The notes: generated by a model not told the origin, from the letters alone. A stretch of DNA of 64,000 nucleotides from an uncultured Clostridia bacterium (GCA_944385895.1 CALWYZ010000003.1:1-64000), one strand, 5' to 3'. Shown: positions 25,928 through 34,695, counted from the first letter of the stretch. Translations and numbers: made by a program.

Positions 25928-26024
25928 CCCGCCTTCTTAACCCGCCTTCTTAAAAGGGAGCGATGAAAGAGCAGGGGTTTTAGGGGCTCGCCCCTAACAA
26001 GTGCCTTTGTGGTATCACAAAGGC
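25928..26024. other. candidate origin of transfer (oriT)
   Basis: A 97-bp non-coding block combines a perfect tandem repeat of CCCGCCTTCTTAA (25928-25940, 25941-25953), an inverted repeat TTAGGGGC/GCCCCTAA (25980-25987, 25990-25997) and another GCCTTTGTG/CACAAAGGC (26003-26011, 26016-26024). It lies directly upstream of the operon with mobC and the relaxase. Tandem plus inverted repeats at this place are what relaxosome binding sites look like; no nic site was identified by homology. Confidence 0.5.
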
Positions 26025-26104
26025 GATGCTTGCTGGTATATCGCATAGGGTTCGTCCCTGCGGCCGAACATTTTGCCACCAGCCGAAAATAGATCAGCGT
26101 TCAT
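26015..26104 (-). CDS. possible 29-residue peptide overlapping the oriT hairpin
   Basis: An ATG inside the last codons of the PcfM-like frame opens a short frame (NADLFSAGGKMFGRRDEPYA and on) ending in the hairpin at 26003-26024. The ribosome site is weak. It may be a real tiny gene or chance. Confidence 0.25.
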   Translation of the reverse strand: MNADLFSAGGKMFGRRDEPYAIYQQASPL

Positions 26105-26633
26105 AGTCACGGCTTCGCTCTTTTGTTCTTGCGTCGAAATCCACGCCAACAAAAGCCTCGGCGTCGAGGATATATTCGCTGTCGTTCCATTTCTGCTCGA
26201 CAAGTTCCTCTGCCTGTTCTCGTGAAGCCGCCTCCACCTCAACCGTTTTTTGCAGGGTTTCGGTAATCGTAACCTCATAAGTTTTCATTGCTTTGCTCCT
26301 TTCTCCGTGGGATTCAAAAATCGCTGCGGCGTTATCGGATTGCAGAGACAACTTGATACCGCACTCATCTTCCAATGCAATCAATAAAGAACACAATTCC
26401 TCGGCGCTTTGTATACGGGGGACGGCAAGTGCCGAGGGAGAAACGCCAAGCACCTGTGCCAGCAGGCAGATCATACTTCGTTTTGGCTTTCTCGTGCCGG
26501 ATTCGTACTGTGCAATTCGTATGTCGGCGCTTTCCGCAGAAAATCCTACGGCCATACCTAACGTTTTCTGCGTCATACCCCGCAGAATACGAAAATGCCG
26601 GATTCTTTTTCCTGTATTTAATAGTTCCGTCAT
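26094..26633 (-). CDS. HTH regulator fused in frame to a DpnD/PcfM-like domain
   Basis: One open frame of 179 residues joins two modules. Residues 1-75 are an XRE-type helix-turn-helix (IRHFRILRGMTQKTLGMAVG, IAQYESGTRKPKR). Residues 116-179 (MKTYEVTITETLQKTVEVEA to the end) match the small DpnD/PcfM-like family. An internal AAAGGAG lies in front of the ATG at 26288, so a separate 64-residue product is also likely. Main start at 26633 with GGGAGAG. The two are usually separate genes; here no stop codon divides them. Confidence 0.75.
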   Translation of the reverse strand: MTELLNTGKRIRHFRILRGMTQKTLGMAVGFSAESADIRIAQYESGTRKPKRSMICLLAQVLGVSPSALAVPRIQSAEELCSLLIALEDECGIKLSLQSDNAAAIFESHGERSKAMKTYEVTITETLQKTVEVEAASREQAEELVEQKWNDSEYILDAEAFVGVDFDARTKERSRDYER

Positions 26634-26635
26634 TT

Positions 26636-27604
26636 CTATCTCTCCCGTGTTTTCTCCTTTCGCTTTGTGATAGGCAATCCGAGCCGCATACATAGAAAAT
26701 CGTTGTAATCCTTGCCCTGCGGGGGCGGCTTGCTCTCCACCTCAACCGCATACTTTTTCGGCAGCAGGGTTTTGATGGTTTCGGCGGCTTGTTTGCCCGT
26801 CAGGTCGTTATCCAACCGCAAAATCACCTTGCAGATATGCGGGTGTTCTTCCAGATACCGTACAAGGGCGGCGGGCAGGGTGCTTTCTGAAATGTTCTTT
26901 TTCGGACGGTAAACACCGGCAAGAGAGAGCAGGTGATCGCTTCGCCAGTCTTTGCCGTACTGTTTCAAAAGCGTTCCATAGGAAAGCAGATCAACCGCCG
27001 ATTCAAACAAATGCAGCCGGCCGCTTTCTCCTGCTGCGGGAATCCCAAAAGAATAATGCTTGTCGCTTCCGGTGGCGTCTCCGATGAAATCCGAGCCTAT
27101 CCCACGCAGGTTTGCATAGCGGGCTTTGCCGTCCTTATCCATACCGATAAACACAACGTTGTGATGAGGATAGCTTTCATACAGCCGTCCCGTGCTGATA
27201 CAAAAATCTATCAGATCATAGTCGATACCTCGGTGGTGCAGATATTCGACGGCGTGGGTGGCACACCGGCTGACCTGCGGCAATAGCAAAACTTTCGGCT
27301 TTTCTTCCTTTGGGGCAGGTTCATAGATGGGCGGCGAAACCGCCGTGCTTCCCATAATTGTCTCGACCGCCTCCGTAAACGGCATTTCTTTTACCTTGAT
27401 AAGATAATCAAGGGCAGAGTAGCCGCCGATCCCACGGGAAAACCAGCACCATTTTCCGTTGGAGATTTTCAAGCTGTCGTGTTCACGGGTGCAGTAGGTG
27501 TTGCCGCCGAAATGAACAAGCTCCTGCGGCTCATAGTTTTTAAGGTAGGTCAGCAAGTCCATTGCACGGGCTTTTTCCACGACTTCCGGCGGGATATATG
27601 GCAT
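26636..27604 (-). CDS. DUF3991/Toprim primase-like protein
   Basis: A 322-residue protein with an N-terminal CHC2-like zinc-finger remnant and DUF3991 region (residues 20-190, WCWFSRGIGGYSALDYLI) and a C-terminal Toprim domain (LFESAVDLLSY with the conserved Glu near 200; RLDNDLTGKQAA with the DxD-like motif near 280). Such proteins in ICEs are likely primases for the transferred strand. Two bases separate its stop from the HTH-PcfM start. Confidence 0.82.
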   Translation of the reverse strand: MPYIPPEVVEKARAMDLLTYLKNYEPQELVHFGGNTYCTREHDSLKISNGKWCWFSRGIGGYSALDYLIKVKEMPFTEAVETIMGSTAVSPPIYEPAPKEEKPKVLLLPQVSRCATHAVEYLHHRGIDYDLIDFCISTGRLYESYPHHNVVFIGMDKDGKARYANLRGIGSDFIGDATGSDKHYSFGIPAAGESGRLHLFESAVDLLSYGTLLKQYGKDWRSDHLLSLAGVYRPKKNISESTLPAALVRYLEEHPHICKVILRLDNDLTGKQAAETIKTLLPKKYAVEVESKPPPQGKDYNDFLCMRLGLPITKRKEKTRER

Positions 27605-27624
27605 ACATTTTCACCTCCATTCTG

Positions 27625-27669
27625 AAATAAAAAAAGCCGAGGGGCTTTCAAAATGAAAACCTCTCGGCT
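27625..27669 (-). terminator. intrinsic terminator
   Basis: AGCCGAGGGGCTTTCA (27635-27650) pairs imperfectly with TGAAAACCTCTCGGCT (27654-27669); reading leftward, seven Ts follow. It ends transcription of the 109-residue gene before the Toprim gene. Confidence 0.88.
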
Positions 27670-27725
27670 ATGTAAAGAAATTCAGATATAGAAAAACGGC
27701 ACGGAAAATCCCGTGCCGCCGCCGA

Positions 27726-28055
27726 TCAAAATGCTCCGACCTTTTTCAGATAGGAAATGCAGTCAGTATGTCCCCTGAAATAGATGTGCTCCCGTTCCAT
27801 ACTTTCGAGCCGGAATTGAAGCCTGAAATAATTTGCCAAAACTTCGTGTTCTTCGGACGATAGGGTGAACCCGCCCGCACCCTCTATAACCTTTTGGATA
27901 AAGGGATTTTTTGCTTTCAAGTCGGATATGCTTTGGTACAGAGAGTAGTATTCCTCATTGCTTTTTCGCAAATCAACCGTTATATCGTTTTCGATTTCTT
28001 CAAAGGAATCCGCTATACGTCCGGCTAAATCAAAATATGAACTGTTTTCGCTCAT
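27726..28055 (-). CDS. hypothetical ICE protein, single-gene unit
   Basis: A 109-residue acidic helical protein, without transmembrane segments or known motifs. It has a clear promoter (28083-28111) and terminator (27625-27669) of its own, so it is transcribed alone. It is divergent from the XRE regulator at 28271, which may control it. Not recognised. Confidence 0.75.
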   Translation of the reverse strand: MSENSSYFDLAGRIADSFEEIENDITVDLRKSNEEYYSLYQSISDLKAKNPFIQKVIEGAGGFTLSSEEHEVLANYFRLQFRLESMEREHIYFRGHTDCISYLKKVGAF

Positions 28056-28082
28056 AAAATCACTTCCTCGCTTTTTTATTAT

Positions 28083-28111
28083 ACTATACCCAACAGGCGA
28101 AACAATATCAA
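28083..28111 (-). promoter_or_regulatory. promoter of the 109-residue gene
   Basis: Minus strand -35 TTGATA (28106-28111), 17 bp, -10 TATAGT (28083-28088), about 28 bases upstream of the start codon. A second -10-like TATAAT overlaps just downstream. Confidence 0.65.
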
Positions 28112-28270
28112 AGGTACGAAACCGCTTGCTTCCCCATACACCGCCAGAATTACGTTTTATTTTTAGAAAAATGAACCATACCCGTATAATACGGATATAA
28201 ATTATTATAATGCACCCTGCCCGTGGTTACAATATATTTGGCTAATTTCTTAAAGCAAAGGGGGTGCAGT

Positions 28271-28633
28271 ATGGAACTTGATTACAAGGCAATAGGCAAG
28301 CGTATCAAGATCGCCCGCATTAAAGCCGATTTAACCCAAGAAAAACTTTCTGAAATGGTAGGCGTTTCGCCCACGCATTTAAGCAATATTGAAACAGGGA
28401 CAACAAGGGTCAGCCTGAACACTATTATCAACATTGCCAATGCTTTGCATATAACAAGTGACGACCTGCTTTGCGATAATGTGGTAAAGGCAAAGGTTCA
28501 GTTTGAAAAGGATATTGCGCTCATATTAGAGGACTGCGATGAGTATGAGATTCGCATAATCCGTGATATGGCGGCGGCAACAAAAGAAACGCTGCGCCGT
28601 GACGCTCATCTCCGCAAGCTCGCCGATCAATAA
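28271..28633 (+). CDS. XRE-family regulator
   Basis: A 120-residue Cro/CI-type repressor: HTH IGKRIKIARIKADLTQEKLSE then THLSNIETG (residues 6-45), with a C-terminal oligomerisation region. The ATG at 28271 follows AAGGGGG by six bases. Two TATAAT-like elements (28185-28190, 28206-28211) precede it. It reads rightward, divergent from the 109-residue gene and convergent with ardA, and may be a master repressor of the element. Confidence 0.88.
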   Translation: MELDYKAIGKRIKIARIKADLTQEKLSEMVGVSPTHLSNIETGTTRVSLNTIINIANALHITSDDLLCDNVVKAKVQFEKDIALILEDCDEYEIRIIRDMAAATKETLRRDAHLRKLADQ

Positions 28634-28654
28634 AATCATACTCTATTAAAATGT

Positions 28655-28684
28655 AAGGGGCAAGTCTGAAAAGACCTGCCCCTT
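28655..28684. terminator. bidirectional terminator between XRE gene and ardA
   Basis: AAGGGGCA and AGTCT (28655-28667) pair with AGAC and TGCCCCTT (28672-28684), with small bulges and a four-base loop. Serves the convergent XRE and ardA genes. Confidence 0.65.
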
Positions 28685-28686
28685 TA

Positions 28687-29376
28687 TCAACGGGCAACAT
28701 CTTTGTTTACTTCGGCTTTAGAGGGTGTGGGGCGGGTACAAACATTCGGGCTTTGAATACGGTATTCTTCGGGTATGTTCTCGATATTTCCGTCGTAGAC
28801 TTCAACAAAACTGCTGCTATCCATACGGATATACCCTGTGTCGGTAAATGCTCCGGTTTCACTCATATAAATATCTTCGCCAAATCCATAGTAGTCAATA
28901 TAATCGGCAAGAGGCCCCATACGGCTTGTATCATAACAGCCGCTTTTTTCGGCCCAATAATAGCCGAGATCATATTCGTCTGATATTCCCGGCAAAAAAT
29001 CGAAACAATCCAGATTTTCGGTTAGATTGATTAAGTCTTTTACACTGTCAGCACATTCGCCCAAATCAAAAACCGCTTGCCAAAACTCCGTATTCTCATT
29101 TAGTGTTATCAGCTTTCCGGCAAGATAATTCAGCTCGCTCAAACTTTCATATTCTCCGCAAAGGTCATAAAGATTTGGAATATGAAACTCATAATCGCTG
29201 ATAAACCATTCCTCATAGCGGCGGCCAATGCCGATTCTCTTAAATACCTCCTGCATTTCGTCATTAGTAATGGGAAATTTGACCCATTCGCCGACGAGTT
29301 CACCCTCGTTGTATTTCCCTAAATTCGTAATGAACGCCTCAAAAGCACAATCCCTTGAATCAGATAAGTTATTCAT
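28687..29376 (-). CDS. ardA: antirestriction protein ArdA
   Basis: A 229-residue very acidic protein that matches ArdA, a DNA mimic that blocks type I restriction enzymes. Conserved pieces include GEWVKFPI near residue 30, EEWFISDYE near 55, LNYLAGKL near 80, GYYWAEKSG near 138 and the YIDYYGFGEDI segment near 160. It helps the element survive entry. It is followed upstream by two small ICE genes in the same direction. Confidence 0.92.
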   Translation of the reverse strand: MNNLSDSRDCAFEAFITNLGKYNEGELVGEWVKFPITNDEMQEVFKRIGIGRRYEEWFISDYEFHIPNLYDLCGEYESLSELNYLAGKLITLNENTEFWQAVFDLGECADSVKDLINLTENLDCFDFLPGISDEYDLGYYWAEKSGCYDTSRMGPLADYIDYYGFGEDIYMSETGAFTDTGYIRMDSSSFVEVYDGNIENIPEEYRIQSPNVCTRPTPSKAEVNKDVAR

Positions 29377-29388
29377 CGTCCCGCCTCC

Positions 29389-29931
29389 TTATCGTTCCTG
29401 TACGGCTTCTTGTCGCTGGCGTGGAATGGGAAAGCCGTGTACTCTGGCAATCTCGTCGCCAAGCCTGCGGGTGATTCTCGTAATATCTTTGCGGGTCGCT
29501 GTGCCGTAGTATAGCTTTTCTTTCAGGTTGTCGATCTGCGTTTCGGTAACACCGCCTTTATAAACACGGTAGAGATAGTGGTTTGTCCCGTCGTGATGGA
29601 TAGCGTCGCAGCGAAAATCGCCGTTTCTATCTACAAACCAAGTTACATAGTCCGTGTCCGAATACAGGCAGTCACGGATATTGCCACTTTGGATTTCCTT
29701 ATATCCCATACGTCGGCCGTTCCAAAGCCCCAAGTCCCCGACAACGAGAATGGGGCGGGATAGCTGAATATCCAGATTGCTTCGCTCATCGTCCAGATAG
29801 TCGCCATTGATCTCATACATCAAAACAATACGCTCGTTTTCGGATAGTTCCGGGTACTGTTCCTCTAAATAGTCTTTCCAGTCGTCATAGTCAAGGTCGT
29901 TGCTCCAAATAACGTGTCTGCCGTCATTCAT
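29389..29931 (-). CDS. hypothetical ICE protein
   Basis: A 180-residue soluble protein, acidic N-terminal half and basic C-terminal tail, with an aromatic-rich middle (YSDTDYVTWFVDRNGDFRCD). It is found between ardA and a winged-helix replication-like protein and overlaps the latter by eight bases. The acidic N terminus recalls antirestriction proteins, but no family is recognised. Confidence 0.7.
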   Translation of the reverse strand: MNDGRHVIWSNDLDYDDWKDYLEEQYPELSENERIVLMYEINGDYLDDERSNLDIQLSRPILVVGDLGLWNGRRMGYKEIQSGNIRDCLYSDTDYVTWFVDRNGDFRCDAIHHDGTNHYLYRVYKGGVTETQIDNLKEKLYYGTATRKDITRITRRLGDEIARVHGFPIPRQRQEAVQER

Positions 29932-30262
29932 TGTAATCGCCCTCGCTTTCCGTCATCAAATATTGTCCGAACTCGGTAAATGCGTACCAGTTCGTGCGGT
30001 CAAAGCGGCTCTCGTTGAAATGCCCCTTAATAAGAACACGCCCTTTTATCAGCCGTTTCAGCGCATAACGGATTTCGTCATAGGAAAGGTACGGAAAGAA
30101 CCCCGTCAACATCTGTACCGAGCAGCGAAACCAAACCTTGCCTTCGTGTAACTGCGGCTGCCGTATGCTCTTGCCCTCGATACATTCCCAAATGAACGCC
30201 GCAAGCACAGCAGCATTGATACCGTACTTTTGCGCTATGTCAGAATGGAAATAGTGAACCAT
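29924..30262 (-). CDS. winged-helix protein, possible replication initiator-like
   Basis: A 112-residue protein with a winged-helix pattern (SDIAQKYGINAAVLAAFIWE; VQMLTGFFPYLSYDEIRYAL; then LIKGRVLIKG wing). It resembles the N-terminal domain of replisome organiser or RepA-like proteins found in ICEs, but is too short to be a full initiator. ATG near the rightmost end with AAGGAGGATTCG upstream. Confidence 0.6.
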   Translation of the reverse strand: MVHYFHSDIAQKYGINAAVLAAFIWECIEGKSIRQPQLHEGKVWFRCSVQMLTGFFPYLSYDEIRYALKRLIKGRVLIKGHFNESRFDRTNWYAFTEFGQYLMTESEGDYNE

Positions 30263-30294
30263 AGTCGAATCCTCCTTATCTTTTTTTTCGGGTA

Positions 30295-30325
30295 TGTAAA
30301 GAGGGCGGCTGCATTAGCCGCCCTC
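30295..30325 (-). terminator. terminator after the adhesin operon
   Basis: GAGGGCGGCT (30301-30310) and AGCCGCCCTC (30316-30325) form a perfect 10-bp stem with a five-base loop; reading leftward the stem is followed by TTTACAT. Confidence 0.75.
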
Positions 30326-30330
30326 GATCG

Positions 30331-30420
30331 TTATTTTTTACGGCTTCTGATCTTCAGGAAAATCAAAGCGCCTATAATGAAAACGACCAAGCCGATAGCA
30401 ACGATTGTTTTCACGTCCAT
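30331..30420 (-). CDS. 29-residue single-pass membrane peptide coupled to the adhesin
   Basis: MDVKTIVAIGLVVFIIGALI begins this peptide, followed by FLKIRSRKK: one transmembrane helix and a basic tail. Its ATG overlaps the stop codon of the surface adhesin gene (TAATG), so it is translationally coupled to it. It is followed at once by a terminator. The function is unknown; a helper in adhesin export or anchoring is possible. Confidence 0.65.
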   Translation of the reverse strand: MDVKTIVAIGLVVFIIGALIFLKIRSRKK

Positions 30421-33400
30421 TATTCAGTGTCCTCCTTTTTAGATTTCTTCTTCAAACCGATCACACTGAGAACCGCAGCGCCGGCCGCAGAAACGCCGAG
30501 CAGGGAGAGCCAAAGGGCAGGATTCCTGTCGTCGCCTGTTTTCGGGGTGTCTCGGAGTTCGTTGTGCATTTCCACTGTGGTAACAGCACCCTCAAATACG
30601 CTGGCTGTCTTATCCGCAGGGAGTACATAGGCGGCAGAAGCCCCGTCCGAAACTTCGGATACGGTGTAATCGCCAATGCGGAGATTTTCGATGAAGATTT
30701 CCCCGTTTTCATCGGTAACAAAGACCTCGGAATAACCATTTGAGCCGGTCACTTGGAACGAGAATCCCTCCACCTTGCCGTCCGAGGAAGTCTTGACGAT
30801 TTTCAGAGAGCCGACCTGCGGGGTGTTGACAAATCCCTTGCCCGCTTCATTTTCGACGGTGACGGTCTTGCCGTGTTCAGTGATCTCAAAATAATAGGCG
30901 TTCTCGTCCAGATAGAAGCCCTCCGGCGCTTGCTGTTCTTTTACAAAATAGCCGCCGTAGGTGAGATCGTGCATTTCATAAACGCCTGTGCTGACTTCGG
31001 AGAGTTCGCCGATTTTTTCGTCGTTCCCGTCAAAAGCCTTATCGCCGTTACTGTCACTGTAGACGGTAAACTTTGCGCCCGTCAGTTTGTTATCGGGATA
31101 GTCCCTGTCGGTTTTCGTGAGCTGCACGTTTCCTCGAATCAGCGTGTTTTCGATTTCCACCTCAATGATGGTGCCGTCCTTATCAATGGTGACGGCAAAG
31201 GATTTTTCCGAAAGCACAAAGCCGGCCGGGGCTTCAATTTCATGCACGACCCAGTTCCCGAAAGGCACATTTGCAAACGAAAAGCTGCCGTCCTCGGCAG
31301 AGATGGCGGACATAATCGCATTTTCGGTAATGAACTCGGTGCAATCCGGTTTGAAAAGGCCGATGACAGCGCCGCCGAGGGCGTTTCCGTTCTCGTCTTT
31401 TTTCAGACCGTGAATTTCACCGTAGATCAGGTTGTTGCCGATTGCTTCGCCGTCATTGGCCTTGATCTCCACAAGGGCGGTGTCCTGTCCCATATAAGAG
31501 AACTCAAACGGGTACTTTTTGTCGGAGAGGATATAGTGCTCGTCGGTAGAAAGCTCCTTGAAATAAAAACTGCCAAACGGCAGGTCGGTCTTGCAAACGG
31601 CGTGGCCGCCTTCATCTACGGAGAGAATTTCAAGCAGCCCGTCCGCAGGAATCACCGAGCCGTCTGCTGCGGTTAAATCTTCGACGGCAAACAAACCAAA
31701 AGTAACGGCAGTAATCTCACCGTTTGCGCCGATACCGAACTGCTCATTTTGCTCTAAAATCTTGTCGAGGGTAGCGGCTGCTTTCTGTCGCTCATTATAG
31801 AAGCTGGCGGTTGTTTCGGTAATCTCGATTTCCTGTCCCGCATAGGTGAGTTCTGCGGTGTGAACTTCTCCATTCAGAACCATTCCATAGGGGGCAGTAA
31901 TTTCACGGATTTCATATTTTCCAAGATAAAGCGGTTCGCTCTCGGCAAGCCCTGTGTCGTCTGTGGTTACAGTGTCAACCACTTCGCCGGCAGTATAGCG
32001 CAGCGTACCGTCCGGCGTGACAATATCCTCGGCGGCTGTGATTTCATAAACTGCGCCCGCAAGCCCCTGTACGGAATAGACGGGTTGATATACGCCCTCG
32101 CTTTCCGTAACAGAAGAAAACACCTCGCCGGTCTTGCTGATCTTGATAATGCCTTTCTGTGCAACGTTTTCCTTGATAACCTCAATCACGGCAATACCGC
32201 CCTCGTCGGTAGAAGCGTCCTGAACCACATCAAAATACACCGGCTCGCTGTTCACAACGTACCCGTAGGGAGCATAGACCTCGACCAGCGAATACCCCGT
32301 GCCGTATTCCAGCTTTTCGGGAGTGATTAACCAGCCCTCGTCATTGGTATAAAAGGTGTCGATGGTAACAGGTTCCGGATAGGTGAAACTCTGCGTAATC
32401 AATGTTCCGTCCGGGCGGTAAAGCTGAAAGCCTGCTCCTGCATAGGGAATAATTTTGCCGGTTTCGGCGTCCACTTTAATGATCTTGATATACGATTCAA
32501 AATTAGCATTATTGGCAAGGTAGTGGTAAACCTCACCGTTCTTGGCGATATACACATCAAAATCGGGCAGAAGTTCACGACCGTCCCAACCTTTTACTTG
32601 ATGGACGGTATAAATACCATATGGCAAATCCTTTGTTTCAGCAAAGCCGTTTTCATCGCAGATGAGATAATCACGCTCGGTATCTTTGGCGGCGTCGTAG
32701 CTGCTCGCCGCTTTCAAAAATACCTCAAATTCGGCTCCGGCCTCCGGCGTTTCAAGGCCGGTGTCGCCGTCATCGGTGTGCTTAATCAGGGCAATTCTGC
32801 CTTTGATGATTTGTTCGCCTACATCGCTTGCGATGGCGTTGTATTCCACGGTGTAGTTTTTGGCTTCGGCGCCGATGTGGTAGACGGATTCATCAAGTAG
32901 ATAGCCCTCGCTTGGCTCAATTTCACGCAGCGACCAGTCATCGCCGCAGACATAATATTTCGTCACGAACTGTCCGTTCTCATTAGTGGTGTAGGTGTCG
33001 ATAAGCTGTTCGCCTTTATAAATCCCGTAGGTGGCTCCTGCAAGAGAAGCGTCGCCCTGCGGCGTGCCGGTTTCATTGTCGCTTTTGGTGACGGTGAGAT
33101 TCCATTTTTTCAAAACATTGTGAAAGCTCTTATTGGTAACGGTGTTCCACTCGACCGCCGCTGTCTGATTTTCAGGAACGACGTAGCGGATAGCGGTATC
33201 AACTTCTTCCAGAACATAGCCCGTACCGATCAGCACATCGTCAAAACGGGCAACGCCTGAACTGTCGGTCACGGCGTATTCATCGACTGCAAGACCCGAA
33301 AGAGAAGTGCCGGACAAGCGGAACGTAACGCCCTCATTCAAGCCGTCCTCCGAGGTTTTGGTAACGGTGAGGTCGCCCCGTTTCAGCACGTTATTGAAAT

Positions 33401-34646
33401 TCACCGTTGCGACCTGTCCGCTGACGACGGTAACACGGCGAACCTCCTGCGGCTCGTATTTGTCGTAGCTTTGTTCGGTGACGGTATAAACGCCGGGGGT
33501 GAGGTTGCCGATTTGGATTTCACCGTTGGGGCCGGTCTGCACAGTCTGATTCACGCCATTTCCCGTAACCGTAAAGGTGATCCCCTCAACCTTGCCGTCC
33601 TCGCTGGTTTTCACAATTTTAGCGCTGCCGTAGCTTACCTTGATATTTAGATAGCCTTTTACGGGGTCGTTCACCGTCTGCGCGTAAGTCACGGTGTCCT
33701 GAATCCCACCGTCAGGGCCGTAAACGCCGTCCGTCCAAGTGATGATTCCTCGTCTTTGAGCAGTTTTCTCGGCGGTGATGGTAACGGTATCACTCGGCGC
33801 TTTCTCGGCAGTAATCGTCAGCTTATTGCCATTAACGGAAAAATGGATTCCCGAATCGCTTGCTGAAAATGAATAGTCGGAAAGGACATTGTTCTGATCG
33901 GTCAGCGTGGCGGTGTATTTCTCGCCGTCCCATTCCAGTTCGATATTCTGCGCTTTCCCTGTGGATTTTGCAAAAAAGCTCGGCAGTTTGGAATGGTTCT
34001 GTACGCTCGCTGCCATTGAATCGTAGTAACGCATAATCTTGTCATAAAGGGGGTGGTCCGGGCTGATCTGGTCGAGGATAGCGTCTTTGCCGCCTGTACT
34101 GACTTTATTAAAATCTTCGTCACGTTCTCCCACGACGGTTTCCCAAATCAAAAGCTGCGTGGCGACTGCGTGGGCCAGTTTATCGCCGCCCTCGTTCTGC
34201 GAACGCCAAGAGGACGAAATTGTACCCGTATAGCCATACTGAAAAATTCTGCCGATAAACAGCTTTATATCATCGGGAGAAATGGTGCTGTTATAGGACG
34301 AGGGGTAATTATCCCAAAAATCTTCGCCCTTTTGCGTATAGCTGTCGCCGGTTTCCTGCGGAACGCCGACCTCAATGCAGTAACAGATATTGCCGTTGTA
34401 CGCACCCATTGCGCGGACAGTCGTAAAACGAGAACTGCCGGACGACCAGCCATTCATAAAGGTGTGGCTTTCGTGCCCCCATTCTGCGCCGTAATTTTCG
34501 TCGCCGTCACGAGGGAATGAAACAAGGTAAACCTCGTCGGTTTCTTCGGCGGCATAGGCGGTCGTGCCGAACCCAACGAGGGTAGTAACACACATCAGCG
34601 CCGAAAGAAACAGCGACAGAAAGCGTTTGGCTTTTTGCATTTTCAT
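30420..34646 (-). CDS. thioester/Cna-B surface adhesin with sortase signal
   Basis: A 1408-residue wall protein. Residues 1-32 are a signal peptide (ending AYA). A thioester domain follows, with C90 in YCIE and Q164 in ATQLLIWE, the pair that forms an internal thioester able to bind host or cell surfaces covalently. Residues from about 340 to 1360 are a chain of some ten SpaA/Cna-B-type beta domains, many with the repeated Y-x-V-x-E ends typical of isopeptide-stabilised folds. The C terminus has TPKTGD, a hydrophobic helix and KKKSKK tail. The element's own class B sortase is the likely anchor enzyme. ATG follows AAGGAGG. Confidence 0.92.
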   Translation of the reverse strand: MKMQKAKRFLSLFLSALMCVTTLVGFGTTAYAAEETDEVYLVSFPRDGDENYGAEWGHESHTFMNGWSSGSSRFTTVRAMGAYNGNICYCIEVGVPQETGDSYTQKGEDFWDNYPSSYNSTISPDDIKLFIGRIFQYGYTGTISSSWRSQNEGGDKLAHAVATQLLIWETVVGERDEDFNKVSTGGKDAILDQISPDHPLYDKIMRYYDSMAASVQNHSKLPSFFAKSTGKAQNIELEWDGEKYTATLTDQNNVLSDYSFSASDSGIHFSVNGNKLTITAEKAPSDTVTITAEKTAQRRGIITWTDGVYGPDGGIQDTVTYAQTVNDPVKGYLNIKVSYGSAKIVKTSEDGKVEGITFTVTGNGVNQTVQTGPNGEIQIGNLTPGVYTVTEQSYDKYEPQEVRRVTVVSGQVATVNFNNVLKRGDLTVTKTSEDGLNEGVTFRLSGTSLSGLAVDEYAVTDSSGVARFDDVLIGTGYVLEEVDTAIRYVVPENQTAAVEWNTVTNKSFHNVLKKWNLTVTKSDNETGTPQGDASLAGATYGIYKGEQLIDTYTTNENGQFVTKYYVCGDDWSLREIEPSEGYLLDESVYHIGAEAKNYTVEYNAIASDVGEQIIKGRIALIKHTDDGDTGLETPEAGAEFEVFLKAASSYDAAKDTERDYLICDENGFAETKDLPYGIYTVHQVKGWDGRELLPDFDVYIAKNGEVYHYLANNANFESYIKIIKVDAETGKIIPYAGAGFQLYRPDGTLITQSFTYPEPVTIDTFYTNDEGWLITPEKLEYGTGYSLVEVYAPYGYVVNSEPVYFDVVQDASTDEGGIAVIEVIKENVAQKGIIKISKTGEVFSSVTESEGVYQPVYSVQGLAGAVYEITAAEDIVTPDGTLRYTAGEVVDTVTTDDTGLAESEPLYLGKYEIREITAPYGMVLNGEVHTAELTYAGQEIEITETTASFYNERQKAAATLDKILEQNEQFGIGANGEITAVTFGLFAVEDLTAADGSVIPADGLLEILSVDEGGHAVCKTDLPFGSFYFKELSTDEHYILSDKKYPFEFSYMGQDTALVEIKANDGEAIGNNLIYGEIHGLKKDENGNALGGAVIGLFKPDCTEFITENAIMSAISAEDGSFSFANVPFGNWVVHEIEAPAGFVLSEKSFAVTIDKDGTIIEVEIENTLIRGNVQLTKTDRDYPDNKLTGAKFTVYSDSNGDKAFDGNDEKIGELSEVSTGVYEMHDLTYGGYFVKEQQAPEGFYLDENAYYFEITEHGKTVTVENEAGKGFVNTPQVGSLKIVKTSSDGKVEGFSFQVTGSNGYSEVFVTDENGEIFIENLRIGDYTVSEVSDGASAAYVLPADKTASVFEGAVTTVEMHNELRDTPKTGDDRNPALWLSLLGVSAAGAAVLSVIGLKKKSKKEDTE

Positions 34647-34663
34647 CTGAAATCCTCCTTAAA

Positions 34664-34695
34664 ATGAAAAAACGCACCGTTTTTTCGGTGCGTTC
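34664..34695 (-). terminator. terminator of the lipoprotein gene
   Basis: AACGCACCG (34672-34680) and CGGTGCGTT (34687-34695) around six Ts; reading leftward TTTTCATTTT follows. It separates the lipoprotein gene from the adhesin. Confidence 0.88.
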
